This document shows, in pieces, positions 17,909 to 26,261 of a DNA stretch of 60,436 nt. Positions within the stretch are counted from its first letter, which is position 1. Each line of letters begins with the position of its first letter. The notes below the pieces were generated by a model. It was not told the DNA's origin. It did not search any database and saw nothing but the letters and a program-made list of their open reading frames with translations. Both the position numbers and the translations under genes were made by a program. Source of the stretch: Zavarzinella formosa DSM 19928 (GTDB taxonomy: Bacteria > Planctomycetota > Planctomycetia > Gemmatales > Gemmataceae); NCBI RefSeq assembly GCF_000255705.1, contig NZ_JH636442.1, positions 131,713 through 192,148 of the forward strand, written 5' to 3'.

Positions 17909-19039
17909 TCAAGCCGCGTGACGTTTCGTCATCGGCAGGAGTTCCTTCAAAGAGTCGCAGACCGCCGTGAGTTGTTCGGCCGTCAGTTCCGCGTACATCG
18001 GGAGCGAAAAACAGGAATTCATGATTCCCTCGGCCACCGGGAAGTCGCCGACCCGATGCCCCAGATAGGCATAGGCGGGTTGATACGGGACCGGCGTGGG
18101 ATAATGCACTCCGGTGGCGATTCCTTTTTCCGCAAGCGCATCCCGCAGGACGTCCCGAGAACCCGTCTTCAGTTGCACGCAGTACACATGCCAGACCGGA
18201 TCGTGCCCTTCGGCCACCCTCGGGAGTTGCAATTCCGATATCGAGCCGAGCTGGCGTTCGTAAAAGCGGGCATGCCGTCGCCGGGCGTCGTTCCACGCGG
18301 GCAAGTGACGGAGTTTCACGTCCAGCACCGCCCCTTGCAAACCTTCCATCCGCGTGTTGAAGCCGATTTCCACGTGATTGTGGCGGCCTTGCTGGGCGTG
18401 GTCCCGCAGGCGGGCAATCCGTTTGGCGATGCTCTCGTCGTTGGTGACGATGGCCCCGCCTTCGCCGAACGCCCCGAGGTTCTTGCCGGGATAAAAACTG
18501 AAGCTCCCGATGTGCCCGATGGAACCGGCGCTGCGGCCATTCTGAGTGGCCCCGTGTGCCTGGGCGGCATCTTCGATGACCACCAGTTTGTGTTCCGTGG
18601 CGATGGCCATGAGAGCCGTCATGTCGGCCATCTGCCCATAGATATGGACGGGCATGATCGCCTTGGTCTTCGGCGTGATCGCCTTCCGCACCAATTCCGG
18701 GTCCAGCGTGTAGCTGACCGGATCGACATCCGCAAACACCGGCGTCGCCCCGACATAGCTGATGGCCCATGCGGTGCTGACCCACGTCAGCGGGGTGATG
18801 ATGACCTCGTCGCCCGGACCCACCCCGGCGGCGATGAGGGCCATTTGCAGGGAGGTCGTGCCGTTGTTCAGGCCGACGCAATGGCTCGTCCCCGCGAATT
18901 TGGCGAAGTTTCGCTCAAACCGTTCGACGGCCGGACCGAGGATGAACGCCGAGGCGTCAATCACTTCGTCCATCGCGGCCCGGATTTCTCCGGCCACGCT
19001 CCGGTTTTGGGCGGGAAGATCGAGAAACGGAACTTTCAT
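17909..19039 (-). CDS. DegT/DnrJ/EryC1/StrS family aminotransferase (WbpE/WecE-like)
   Basis: PLP-dependent sugar aminotransferase of 376 residues. It opens with MKVPFLDLPAQNRSV, a common start in this family. The cofactor region reads EDAAQAHGATQNG and the PLP lysine is in SFYPGKNLGAFGEGGA. The C-terminal part holds HYPTPVPYQPAYAYLGH, a substrate-side segment of the family. The gene starts inside the stop codon of the WbpD-like acetyltransferase gene (ATGA overlap at 19036-19039), a strong sign that the amino group added here is the one acetylated by that neighbour. Together with the Gfo/Idh dehydrogenase this mirrors the WbpB-WbpE-WbpD route to diacetamido-uronic acid sugars. Reaction order is inferred from those known pathways. 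Confidence 0.91.
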   Translation of the reverse strand: MKVPFLDLPAQNRSVAGEIRAAMDEVIDASAFILGPAVERFERNFAKFAGTSHCVGLNNGTTSLQMALIAAGVGPGDEVIITPLTWVSTAWAISYVGATPVFADVDPVSYTLDPELVRKAITPKTKAIMPVHIYGQMADMTALMAIATEHKLVVIEDAAQAHGATQNGRSAGSIGHIGSFSFYPGKNLGAFGEGGAIVTNDESIAKRIARLRDHAQQGRHNHVEIGFNTRMEGLQGAVLDVKLRHLPAWNDARRRHARFYERQLGSISELQLPRVAEGHDPVWHVYCVQLKTGSRDVLRDALAEKGIATGVHYPTPVPYQPAYAYLGHRVGDFPVAEGIMNSCFSLPMYAELTAEQLTAVCDSLKELLPMTKRHAA

Positions 19040-19587
19040 GCCTCTCCTTGGCTCGGAGGAACTTCACGGACCATCCGGGCGGGAACCCCCGCAACAATCA
19101 TTCCGGGCGGCACATCCTTGGTGACCACCGCCCCGGCCCCGATCAAGGCGCCGGCCCCGATGGTGACGCCGCACAAGATCACGGCCCCAGAACCGACGGA
19201 CGCTCCCCGGCCCACCCGCGTGGGAACGACGGCCCAATCCGCTTCTGATTGCAATTCCCCGGCTTCGTTGGTCGCCCGCGGATACCGGTCATTGATGAAA
19301 CAGACGTGATGGCCCAGGAAGCAGCCGTCTTCGATGACCACGCCTTCGCAGATGAACGTGTGGGAACTGATTTTACACCGCGAACCAATGAACGCCTTCT
19401 TCTGAATCTCCACAAACGGACCGATCTTGGTGTCTTCGCCGATCACGCAACCATAGAGATTCACGAAGTCTTGGATCTTGGTTCCCCGGCCCACGATCAC
19501 ATCAGGGGCGATTTTTTGAAGCGGGCTGGCCGGATAATTCACGGGTGAAAGCTTCCTGCGGGATAGACGGACAAGATCGTCTGACAA
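19036..19587 (-). CDS. WbpD/WlbB-like sugar N-acetyltransferase
   Basis: Hexapeptide-repeat acetyltransferase of 183 residues. It has the signature segment FINDRYPRATNEAG after the first repeats, which is characteristic of the WbpD/WlbB group that N-acetylates a UDP-2-acetamido-3-amino sugar acid. Repeats run from VIGEDTKIGPFVEI through GVTIGAGALIGAGAVVTKDV, and the C-terminus has GMIVAGVPARMVRE. It is the first gene of the minus-strand glycan operon, about 290 bases from the divergent rhodanese gene, so the operon promoter must lie between 19588 and about 19880. Its stop overlaps the start of the aminotransferase that would make its substrate. Confidence 0.9.
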   Translation of the reverse strand: MSDDLVRLSRRKLSPVNYPASPLQKIAPDVIVGRGTKIQDFVNLYGCVIGEDTKIGPFVEIQKKAFIGSRCKISSHTFICEGVVIEDGCFLGHHVCFINDRYPRATNEAGELQSEADWAVVPTRVGRGASVGSGAVILCGVTIGAGALIGAGAVVTKDVPPGMIVAGVPARMVREVPPSQGEA

Positions 19588-19892
19588 AGGTAGTGCTTAT
19601 ACGCGGTTCCAAATGGGGCGTCAATACCATCAGCGGCGCCAAAAAAACTCAAACGGACGGATTTTGGGGGATGTGGGAAAGCGTAGCAAGTGTCATCGGC
19701 GATGTTGAACGATCGGAAAAAACGATATGGCCCGTTACATTGCGAACCCCGATGGCCGCATCCTTTGCCGGATCGTCACGGGACTTGTGCTCCGGCCGAA
19801 TCAGCGGAAAACGGCGATGACGCAGCGGCCGAATCATAAAAAGGCAGAGTCGCACCCCGTTTGAACCGGAAGAAAGCCGCTTGAGCCGAACC

Positions 19893-20222
19893 ATGCCGAA
19901 GCATATGCACCCGACCGAGTTGGCCGAGAAACTCAAGGCTGGCGAGAGCGTTTATCTGTTGGATGTCCGGCAACCGTGGGAACATGAATACGCCCGACTG
20001 CCGGGAGATGTGCTGATTCCGTTGCACGAACTCGGCGAGCGAATCGGCGAGGTGAACCCGCCCGAGGGGGCCGCCATTGTGGTGTATTGCCACCACGGAA
20101 TGCGAAGTCTGTCCGGGGCGGCCATTCTGGAAGCGAAGGGCCTCGGGGAGTGCTACTCCCTTTACGGCGGGATCGAGGCATGGAGTCTGCTGATTGACCC
20201 CACGGTAAAACGATACGGTTGA
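19893..20222 (+). CDS. Rhodanese-like domain protein
   Basis: Single-domain rhodanese of about 109 residues. Family hallmarks are VYLLDVRQPWEHEYARLPG in the N-terminal half and an active-site loop CHHGMRS in VVYCHHGMRSLSGA, with the catalytic Cys first. The loop ends before a GGIEAW segment that is typical of GlpE- and PspE-like proteins. Such enzymes carry a persulfide on the Cys and move sulfur between acceptors. I chose ATG 19893; a TTG at 19881 with GGAAG upstream is an alternative that adds four residues. It is divergent from the glycan operon and convergent, 4 bases apart, with the next glycosyltransferase. A link to the sulfur genes at 39-44 kb is possible but not shown. Confidence 0.88.
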   Translation: MPKHMHPTELAEKLKAGESVYLLDVRQPWEHEYARLPGDVLIPLHELGERIGEVNPPEGAAIVVYCHHGMRSLSGAAILEAKGLGECYSLYGGIEAWSLLIDPTVKRYG

Positions 20223-20226
20223 GATT

Positions 20227-21006
20227 TCAATCGGCGTGAACAGCCCGTTCGCTCGTTCGCCGGGTGTTTGAAACCGGCATTTGGAGAACCGGAACTCGCG
20301 GCGATCCGGTCACCACATTTTTCCACCAAAACCCGAGAAGCGTGCGGAGCGTCTTCGGGATCTCCCGAAGCGACACCGTGCTTTGCCCTCGGCGACGCGG
20401 CCGGTGTCGGACGGGAACCTCGGCAACATCCCAATTCAGTTGACGCGCCCGAAACAGCATTTCCGCGTTCACAAAGAAGCCGCGAGATTCCGGCAGCAGA
20501 AAGCCGAGGGCTTCCCGCTGGAACACCTTCAGGGCGCAATCACAATCCCGCACGCCAGTGTTCAGAAAAAATCGCACCAGCCGGTTGTAACCGCGAGAAT
20601 AGAACTTGCGCCGCCACGGGTCTTGCCGGTCGGCCCGATAGCCGACGGCCACGGGGCATTCCCGTGTGAGGACGACGAGGTCTTCCAAGTCTTCCAGATG
20701 AAATTGGGCGTCCGCGTCCGTGAAGGCCACCAGATCAAACCGGGCGGCCTCGAACCCGGATCGCAGGGCGGCCCCGTAACCCCGGTTCATCGCGTGCCGG
20801 ATCAATCTCACTTGGGATCGCGTCTCGGCCAGTTCGTTCACCAGGTAAGCCGTGCGGTCCCGGCTGCCGTCGTCGACGACGAGGATTTCAAACTCGTAGC
20901 CGAGGCCGACGAGGCTTTCGTGGGCTTCGGCGACCGCCTCGACAATTCCCGCTTCTTCGTTGAAAGCCGGCATCACCAGCGAAAGACGTGTCGAATCCGT
21001 TCTCAT
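20227..21006 (-). CDS. GT2 family glycosyltransferase (dolichol-phosphate mannosyltransferase-like)
   Basis: A 259-residue GT-A fold enzyme without clear membrane helices. The N-terminus reads RLSLVMPAFNEEAGI, the nucleotide-sugar loop ILVVDDGSRDRTA follows, and the DxD-type motif is AFTDADAQF. The segment GVRDCDCALKVFQREAL is typical of DPM1-like polyprenyl-phosphate glycosyltransferases. I chose ATG 21006 because AAGGAG lies 8-13 bases upstream; the open frame begins 57 bases earlier with a non-homologous Arg-rich stretch. The lack of a C-terminal anchor distinguishes it from the GT2 at 13164. It stands between the rhodanese gene and an SDR gene and probably has its own transcript. The acceptor is unknown. 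Confidence 0.88.
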   Translation of the reverse strand: MRTDSTRLSLVMPAFNEEAGIVEAVAEAHESLVGLGYEFEILVVDDGSRDRTAYLVNELAETRSQVRLIRHAMNRGYGAALRSGFEAARFDLVAFTDADAQFHLEDLEDLVVLTRECPVAVGYRADRQDPWRRKFYSRGYNRLVRFFLNTGVRDCDCALKVFQREALGFLLPESRGFFVNAEMLFRARQLNWDVAEVPVRHRPRRRGQSTVSLREIPKTLRTLLGFWWKNVVTGSPRVPVLQMPVSNTRRTSERAVHAD

Positions 21007-21131
21007 CCGTCCGGCTCCTTTCCGACGCGAAACCCAAGGCCGTGAATTGGCGAAGAATGCCAATTCGGGGGATTTCCGTCAAGCCGGAACGCGGGGGGAG
21101 GTGGTTACGGGCATAACCACATCAAAATCGC

Positions 21132-21932
21132 TTAAAAATCCCCGGTGCCGCGTTTGCTCCACCACGGGAGAGAGAGACCGCCGTCGAGGGAGAGGGTGCT
21201 GCCGGTCAGGTAGCCGTTGCGGGAATCGACGAGGAACAACACCCCCAAGGCCATTTCTTCGGGGGTGGCCAACCGGCCCATCGGGGTGGCTTGGCCGGCT
21301 TGCTGGAGGGTGTCTTCGCTGAAGAATTTTCGCTCGCCCGGTGTGTCCGTCCAGCCGGGGTGGAGGATGTTCACTTTGATCTTGTGGGGAAGCATTTCCA
21401 TCGCGGCCGACCGGGCCATCTGGTCGTTGCCGGCCTTGGCGATGTTGTAGGCCATGCAATTGGCGAATGCGATGTGGGCGTGCGGCGAGGAGATAATCAC
21501 CACCGCGCCCTCCCGGCCTTGTTTAATCATCTGGTTGCAGCAGGCGCGTAGCGTGTAAAACGAACCCCACATGGACACGTCAATCGTCCGGCGGAAGCCT
21601 TCCATGTTCGCGGTCGTGAACGGTTCGCGGTCGCTGTAAACGGCCGACGACACATAGATGTCCACGCCACCGAGTTCGCTGATGGTTTTGGCGACCATCG
21701 CCTCCACGGCGTCCTGACTGGTGATGTCCACTTTCAGAAGCAACGCCTTGCGGCCCAAGGCCCGGATCTCGGCGGCGGCCTCCTCGGCGGCCTCGGGCAT
21801 TGTCCAGTAGTTGAGGGCCACGTCGGCCCCGGCGCGGGCCAGCATCACCGCCGTCGCCCGGCCGATGCCGCTGGAGGCCCCGGTAATCAGGGCCACTTTC
21901 CCGGACAGATCGGCGCTCGGTACGTTCGACAT
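21132..21932 (-). CDS. Short-chain dehydrogenase/reductase
   Basis: Classical SDR of 266 residues. The cofactor motif is ALITGASSGIGRATAVML and the catalytic residues are Ser in VIISSPHAH and the Tyr-Lys pair in MAYNIAKAGNDQMA. The C-terminal segment ends with GGLSLPWW, close to the usual SDR terminus. I chose ATG 21932 (MSNVPSADLSGKVALIT); an upstream in-frame ATG would add 26 residues with no family match. Asp or other residues that would decide NAD versus NADP after the second strand are not clear (ADVALNYWTMPE suggests NADP). The substrate is unknown. Its 5' end lies 74 bases from the stop of the FHA protein gene, so the two may be one transcript. Confidence 0.88.
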   Translation of the reverse strand: MSNVPSADLSGKVALITGASSGIGRATAVMLARAGADVALNYWTMPEAAEEAAAEIRALGRKALLLKVDITSQDAVEAMVAKTISELGGVDIYVSSAVYSDREPFTTANMEGFRRTIDVSMWGSFYTLRACCNQMIKQGREGAVVIISSPHAHIAFANCMAYNIAKAGNDQMARSAAMEMLPHKIKVNILHPGWTDTPGERKFFSEDTLQQAGQATPMGRLATPEEMALGVLFLVDSRNGYLTGSTLSLDGGLSLPWWSKRGTGDF

Positions 21933-22006
21933 GGGAGAGTCTCTTTTGGGGAACAAAAAAGCCAGCCTCAAATGGCTGGCTCGTTGGTTGAATTCATTCG
22001 GGAAGA

Positions 22007-22435
22007 TCAATCATCGTCGTCATCGTCGATCTCTTCCACCCGTCGGCGTGCCAGTCCCGCCTTCTCCAGCAGGGATTCCTTGAACACATCCTCGTCCTCG
22101 CTCAACACGGCTTCGATGGCCGCCTGGGCCGAGTTCGAGAGATTGTACTGAATCGTATACTTCCGCTTGGCGATGGCCAGTTCGTCCCCCGGCCGCAAGG
22201 CTCGTTGCAGCACCCGCTGGTTGTTGACTTTGATTCCGTTGGTGCTTCCCAGATCGCGAACGTACCAGTATCCGGCTTCCTTGTACGACAACTCGCAGTG
22301 CATCCCGGAAATGTTCGGGAACCGCAGGCTGATGTCGCAGGTTTCCCGACGTCCCAATGTCAACACGCCTCGCCGCAAGGGGATGGGATCGCCCCCCCCG
22401 GTGGGGACTAGTTCCCCCTGAAATTCGCCCGCCAT
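22007..22435 (-). CDS. Small FHA-domain protein with acidic tail
   Basis: A 142-residue protein consisting of one FHA domain and a tail. The phosphopeptide-binding residues are all present: the Gly-Arg of LTLGRRETCD, the Ser and His of ISGMHCEL, and the Asn-Gly of LGSTNGIKVN. After residue 100 a helical segment (LSNSAQAAIEAVLSEDED) leads to a run of six Asp residues at the C-terminus. I chose ATG 22435, since GGAG sits about 8 bases upstream; an ATG at 22450 would add five residues. FHA proteins of this size act as adaptors for Thr-phosphorylated partners. The divergent neighbour is an LRR protein with a kinase-like N-terminal region, which may point to a shared signalling role. Confidence 0.88.
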   Translation of the reverse strand: MAGEFQGELVPTGGGDPIPLRRGVLTLGRRETCDISLRFPNISGMHCELSYKEAGYWYVRDLGSTNGIKVNNQRVLQRALRPGDELAIAKRKYTIQYNLSNSAQAAIEAVLSEDEDVFKESLLEKAGLARRRVEEIDDDDDD

Positions 22436-22688
22436 AATCGGAGACTCCATTGTTGAGAAAGAACAGATGAAGATGTCATGAATTCATGACGAAGAGCATT
22501 ATAAAGCAGTTGGACAAGACTTGGTCATCACAAGTTCCGAAAAAATTTTAGGCGTGGCAACAAGTGCGGGAACTTCTTCCGGCGATCCGGCAAAACACGC
22601 GGGCTACGGCAGATGGGGCGCATCCGGTCCCCCGGCGTGATACACTAAACCGTAATCTTCCCAGCCATCGGACTTTTGAGACAGCGCC

Positions 22689-24506
22689 ATGCCGCGGGAA
22701 TCCGCCCCTCCGTCGCCGCTTGCCACGCAAACGGCCTTCCGGTTCATGCAAGAGTGGATGAGCGGCTCCCGCCCCCGCATTGAGGATGCCTTGGCGTCCG
22801 TTCCCCCGTCCGAACGGGAAAACCTGTTTCAATCGCTGCTCACCGTCGAAGTCAACGGCCGCAAGTCCCGCTCGGAATCGCCCGATTCGGCCGAATATCT
22901 GGGCCGGTTCCCCAAGTATCGGGCGGTCATCGTCTCGGCCTTGGGGGAGCCGAAAATCGTCGCCCCGGCGCCGGCCGAAGTCCCCAAAGCCGTGGTTGTC
23001 CCGGCGCCGACTTATCCGGCGGCAGTCCCGTACCAGCAGATGGACATGGTTCCCGTGGCTCCGCTCCCGGCGGGAGTGAGCATCATGCCCGTGGCGATGC
23101 CGATGCACGCAGAACATCGGCTGAACGCTTTTGAGTTTGGAGCGATGCCGGAAAGCGCCCCCCGGCCCGACCCCATCGGCCAATGGGAAGACCAAGAAAC
23201 CCGCAAGCTCGGCTGGATCATCGGCCTGTCCTTCGTTGGCATTCTCGGGATCGGCGCGGCCTGTGCCGTTGCCTTCATCCCGTGGGGAAGCAAGCCGCCT
23301 ACGGATCAACCCGTCGTGGAGGTGGCCGAGAACCCTGTCGCGGAGGGGCCGAAGAATCAAAGCGTGAAGACGGAAACCAAGGACATCGACATGGGGGGGC
23401 CGAAATCGACCGGCGATCCCGAGAAGGACATGGTTGACTGGCTGATCAAGATCGGCGGGGCCGGTTTTGTCCTCACGGATCAAGGGGGCCGGGTGCGGTT
23501 CAACGGCGGTCAGAACATGCCCAAGACCGGCAAGTTTACCGTGGAGCAAATCACCCTCGACGCCCAGACTTCCAATCTTTGGAACAACCGGAATGTCGGC
23601 CAGTTCTCCGAACTCAAGGATCTGAAAAAGCTGGAACTCCACCGAGACAAAGACCTTTCCGACGAGACGCTGACCCCGCTGGTTGGCAAGGCCAAATTGC
23701 GTCAACTCGAACTTCGCGGCAACGATTTGAAGGTGACCGGCGAGGGGATCGCCCGCTTCCCTGAGTTGGAGGGTTTGGTCGTCAACACCGCCCCGGCTTT
23801 TGCTGATCCCGATTGCGGGGCCATCGGCAAGCTGCAAAATCTGGCCGCGATTGAACTCAACGGAACGAAAATCACGCCGATTGGCTTCGGTCACCTGGGC
23901 GCGTTGCCCAAGTTGAAGACCTTCATCTTTGGCGCGGACCTGACGCTCTCGCCGGATCACATCCGCCGATTGCAGACCGCTCCGCTGGAGGAAATCCGAT
24001 CCCCCAACGGCTTGGGGGATGATATCTTCATCGAGTTCGCTGTTTTCACGAACATGCGAAGATACTCGGTTCGCAAAACAACGGTCACGGCCGCCGGTTT
24101 CAAGGCGGTGGCCGGTCAGTTGAAACTGGAGGAAATCTCCCTGATCGGTTCCGGCCTCACCGGCGATGCCCTGCAACATCTCGCGGAACTATCGTCCCTG
24201 ACAACGCTGGACCTCTCCGGCGGCAAGATCGAGGGGGACATGGTGGCCGTTCTCGCCAAATTGCCGAACCTCAAATCCATCCGACTGGCCGGGAACCCGC
24301 TGGTAGACAAAGACGTGGCGCACCTGGCGTCGCTCGAAACGATGGAATTGCTCGACCTGAGCAACACCAAGATCACAGACGGCGCATTGGGGGCGTTGAA
24401 AAAGCATCAAAAGCTGAAACGCCTGATCGTGAAGGGAACGCCCGTCACTGCCGGGGGCATCAAGGATTTCACGATGGGCACACCGCAATGCGCGGTGGAA
24501 AAGTAG
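22689..24506 (+). CDS. Leucine-rich-repeat membrane protein with a kinase-associated N-terminus but no kinase
   Basis: A 605-residue protein. Residues 10-90 (FRFMQEWMSGSRPRIEDALA through SAEYLGRFPKY) resemble the extension found at the N-terminus of many planctomycete Ser/Thr protein kinases, yet no kinase domain follows. A proline- and methionine-rich linker leads to one membrane helix at about 176-198 (LGWIIGLSFVGILGIGAAC). The rest, from about residue 260, is a set of irregular leucine-rich repeats (for example LKKLELHRDKDLSDETLTPL, LTTLDLSGGKIEG, LKSIRLAGNPLVDKDVAHL). The orientation would place the repeats outside the cytoplasm. It is divergent from the FHA protein gene across a 253-base gap. 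The role is unknown; a sensor or scaffold is plausible. Confidence 0.8.
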   Translation: MPRESAPPSPLATQTAFRFMQEWMSGSRPRIEDALASVPPSERENLFQSLLTVEVNGRKSRSESPDSAEYLGRFPKYRAVIVSALGEPKIVAPAPAEVPKAVVVPAPTYPAAVPYQQMDMVPVAPLPAGVSIMPVAMPMHAEHRLNAFEFGAMPESAPRPDPIGQWEDQETRKLGWIIGLSFVGILGIGAACAVAFIPWGSKPPTDQPVVEVAENPVAEGPKNQSVKTETKDIDMGGPKSTGDPEKDMVDWLIKIGGAGFVLTDQGGRVRFNGGQNMPKTGKFTVEQITLDAQTSNLWNNRNVGQFSELKDLKKLELHRDKDLSDETLTPLVGKAKLRQLELRGNDLKVTGEGIARFPELEGLVVNTAPAFADPDCGAIGKLQNLAAIELNGTKITPIGFGHLGALPKLKTFIFGADLTLSPDHIRRLQTAPLEEIRSPNGLGDDIFIEFAVFTNMRRYSVRKTTVTAAGFKAVAGQLKLEEISLIGSGLTGDALQHLAELSSLTTLDLSGGKIEGDMVAVLAKLPNLKSIRLAGNPLVDKDVAHLASLETMELLDLSNTKITDGALGALKKHQKLKRLIVKGTPVTAGGIKDFTMGTPQCAVEK

Positions 24507-24523
24507 TCAACGGCCGTGTTTCT

Positions 24524-24835
24524 TCACTTTGTCTGTTTCCACGTTCGTCCGTCGTCATCCGATTGAAAAATTCGGCGGGTGGTCTTCACTTCCAGCGAAT
24601 CCACAATGTCATCAACGGTCAGTGTCCATCGCCCGTCGGCGAATGAGAGGTTTTCGTCAAAGCTGAAGAACTCATCGGCCGCGTAGGGGGTGTTCATGCG
24701 GGTGAAGTTTTCGGCCGTGCAAACGGTTGTTTCAATTTGGAGGGCGGGATTCACGAACACCAGCGACTTGGAATAAATGTCGCCGGGGGTTTCTCTCGCC
24801 ACAATTCGGGGCGATTCTGGCAATTGATCAGTCAT
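24524..24835 (-). CDS. Hypothetical protein, 103 residues
   Basis: I do not recognise this protein. It is acidic, has no signal peptide or membrane helix, and looks like a small mixed alpha/beta domain (SLVFVNPALQIETTVCTA, FFSFDENLSFADGRWTLT, RRIFQSDDDGRTWKQTK). The C-terminal Asp-Asp-Asp-Gly-Arg-Thr-Trp resembles an Asp-box (SxDxGxTW) turn of beta-propeller proteins, but a single copy proves little. Its start is 9 bases after the stop of the esterase gene on the same strand, so the two are probably cotranscribed. It is convergent with the LRR gene. The frame is accepted as real because of the tight spacing and a natural-looking composition. Confidence 0.6.
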   Translation of the reverse strand: MTDQLPESPRIVARETPGDIYSKSLVFVNPALQIETTVCTAENFTRMNTPYAADEFFSFDENLSFADGRWTLTVDDIVDSLEVKTTRRIFQSDDDGRTWKQTK

Positions 24836-24844
24836 GATGATCTC

Positions 24845-26041
24845 CTATTTCCCCAATTCAACATGGGAAGTTGAAACCTCCGGCCCGCGCGCATCGGTGA
24901 CGCTCAGGTAATAAACCAACGGCCGGTCGGCCGGGAGTTTCGCGGTGACTTTGCCATTGGTGATCTCGGCGGGAACCGACTTCCATTCCCGCTTTTGCCA
25001 AGGCCCGGTGGCAACCGCATAGTTGAGTTGAGCTTGCTTCAACTTCTGTTTGGCGGTCACAGTAACCGAGATGGCTTCCCCGGATGTGGTCATCGGACCA
25101 AGGACCGGCAATGGCTCCCCTTTTTTCAAATAACTGTCAATAAACGTGTCCACTTCAGGAAACGTCCAGATATGCCCGTGCGGCAGCCGGACCCGCACCG
25201 AGAGCATCTTTTCGCCGGGCACCAAGTTGTAACACTTACGGTAACTGTCGAGCGGATAGGCAAAGTCGTTCGTGCCGTTGAGGAACAGAATCGGGCACTT
25301 CACGCCCGAAAGATAGCGTGAGGGATCGAAATTCTGCACCCACCGATCACGCCGGGCGGCTTCCATTTTGTCCAGACGGTTTTCTTTCCATGCGCTGTTC
25401 TCATGCAGAAAGCCGCAACCATACACCGGCACGGCCGCCTTGAAGCGGTTGTCCAACCCGGAGACGATGCAGGTGAGATAGCCGCCCCAACTGATGCCGG
25501 TGACGGCCGTTTTGTCCTTGTCCACCTCGGGGAAACTGGCGATCATTGTGTGCCCGCGCAGAACGGCAGCGACGGCGTGATAGGTCCACATATCTTTGGC
25601 GGTCTTCTCGTCGAAATCGCGGAACTTCGGCTCATCTGATTGATCCGGCCCCCCGTCCGGGAGCCAGTCCTTTGGCCCCTTTCCCGCAAGATCCATCGCG
25701 AGGGCGCAATACCCGCGTGCGGACCAATGCTCGGCCCATTCGCGGAACGCCTTCCCGCCGCCCCCGTGAACAAGAACCACCGCCGGGAAGGGGCCATCGC
25801 CCGTCGGTTTGGCGTAATAGGCAAACACCCGCGTCGGCTTTCCCTGATAGGGTTCGCCGGGGTAATAAACCTCGCGGGCCTTGCCGACCGTTTCGCCCCA
25901 CTCCGGTTTCACCTCGGCTTTTTGCAGAGCGGGGATATCCCAAGGGCCGGTGAACGGCTTGGGAGCGTCGGCCCGCGAAACCGTCGCCGGGACAAGCAGA
26001 AGGAGGCTGACAAAGAAATATTTCGAGAGAGGATTTCGCAT
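24845..26041 (-). CDS. Secreted alpha/beta hydrolase (acetyl-xylan-esterase/dienelactone-hydrolase-like)
   Basis: Exported serine hydrolase of 398 residues. A signal peptide occupies residues 1-25 (YFFVSLLLLVPATVSRADA). The alpha/beta hydrolase fold shows the oxyanion region VVLVHGGGGKAFREWAEHW, the nucleophile elbow GISWGGYL, an acid region FLNGTNDFAYPL and a late His in LPHGHIWTFPE. This order fits prolyl-oligopeptidase/acetyl-xylan-esterase-like enzymes. A C-terminal beta-rich domain of about 85 residues follows (EAISVTVTAKQKLKQAQLNY onward). It would act outside the cytoplasm on esters of sugars or small peptides; the substrate is not visible in the sequence. Planctomycetes carry many such enzymes for polysaccharide breakdown. 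Confidence 0.85.
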   Translation of the reverse strand: MRNPLSKYFFVSLLLLVPATVSRADAPKPFTGPWDIPALQKAEVKPEWGETVGKAREVYYPGEPYQGKPTRVFAYYAKPTGDGPFPAVVLVHGGGGKAFREWAEHWSARGYCALAMDLAGKGPKDWLPDGGPDQSDEPKFRDFDEKTAKDMWTYHAVAAVLRGHTMIASFPEVDKDKTAVTGISWGGYLTCIVSGLDNRFKAAVPVYGCGFLHENSAWKENRLDKMEAARRDRWVQNFDPSRYLSGVKCPILFLNGTNDFAYPLDSYRKCYNLVPGEKMLSVRVRLPHGHIWTFPEVDTFIDSYLKKGEPLPVLGPMTTSGEAISVTVTAKQKLKQAQLNYAVATGPWQKREWKSVPAEITNGKVTAKLPADRPLVYYLSVTDARGPEVSTSHVELGK

Positions 26042-26261
26042 TCGGATCTCGGGGCCGGAGCTTGGCGGTTGATTGTTGAAAAGTACCCGTCGGCGAACCG
26101 GATTGCCAGAAGATTTCCGGTCGGGATTTTAACATTCGATCCGGTATTGCTCTCTTGCGGATTTCTGTTATCACGCGGCCGGATGCTTGATGGAATTTGG
26201 CGGGGGAAGTTGCGCAAGGAAGCGTGACCCCGCGCCCGGACTCTTTTCGGGGGAGAAGACG

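Noticed and set aside
15781-19309. Long plus-strand open frames (677 and 517 residues) opposite the glycan genes
   Set aside because: Composition is typical of antisense frames (Gly, Arg, His and Pro rich) and they cover several well-identified minus-strand enzymes.
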